A stretch of 64,000 bases of DNA, from contig NC_134029.1 in NCBI RefSeq assembly GCF_964204645.1, positions 184,001 to 248,000 on the forward strand, written 5' to 3'. Source of the stretch: Tubulanus polymorphus. Its lineage: Eukaryota > Nemertea > Palaeonemertea > Tubulaniformes > Tubulanidae. Shown one piece after another: positions 63,927-64,000 of the stretch. The notes under the pieces were generated by a model that was not told the origin of the DNA, searched no databases, and worked only from the letters and a program-made list of their open reading frames with translations. The translations under genes and the position numbers were made by a program. Numbering within the stretch: position 1 is the first letter of the stretch; every line of letters begins with the position of its first letter.

Positions 63927-64000
63927 AGTTAAGTTTTTTAAGAAATTGAGCCAAGGGTCCAGTTTCACAAACCAATTGTATTCAAACATGTTTTATTTTG

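Overview
This is eukaryotic DNA from an animal nuclear genome. Protein-coding sequence is split into many short exons with GT/AG introns, and the recognisable genes are animal families: a furin/PC-type proprotein convertase, CCDC171 and a GABA/taurine/creatine-type SLC6 transporter. Many introns are packed with minisatellites, microsatellites, MITE-like hairpins and tRNA-derived SINE remnants. A marine invertebrate, probably a lophotrochozoan, fits best, but the species cannot be named from sequence alone. Most long uninterrupted reading frames here are tandem repeats, not genes.

Layout. (1) Bases 627-12525, minus strand: the first six coding exons of a furin/PC-like convertase, running off the left edge after the catalytic Asp and His exons. 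Its introns hold polypurine/polypyrimidine tracts and several minisatellites. (2) Bases 12538-14159: a head-to-head intergenic region with likely start sites for both neighbours. (3) Bases 14160-29418, plus strand: a CCDC171 orthologue. I resolve 27 coding exons whose summed length is 4374 bp, an unbroken 1457-codon frame plus stop. At least six of its introns are dominated by minisatellites. One array was built from a piece of the upstream exon together with its splice donor. (4) Bases 29419-31697: intergenic, with a SINE-like remnant. (5) Bases 31698-47229, plus strand: an SLC6 transporter with 13 coding exons (645 aa) behind a clear TATA box and initiator. (6) Bases 47230-51200: the 3' UTR, one unassigned 60-codon exon-like frame, a minisatellite and a MITE. 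(7) Bases 51200-58300, plus strand: a chain of short segments with good splice signals but little coding potential. This is probably a non-coding transcript or the untranslated leader of a gene to the right. It spans two 198-bp inverted arms and two G-rich arrays. (8) Bases 59639-63398: a DNA transposon with short terminal inverted repeats and a truncated TNP2/CMC-like transposase. (9) The right edge: a 38-bp minisatellite and a hairpin repeat.

The three recognised genes have unrelated roles: secretory-pathway proteolysis, a structural coiled-coil protein, and solute uptake. Nothing suggests an operon-like or pathway cluster. The most unusual material lies in the introns and the right-hand third. 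Exon boundaries were placed by hand from homology, reading phase and splice consensus. Boundaries in the three main genes are well supported because every phase joins.
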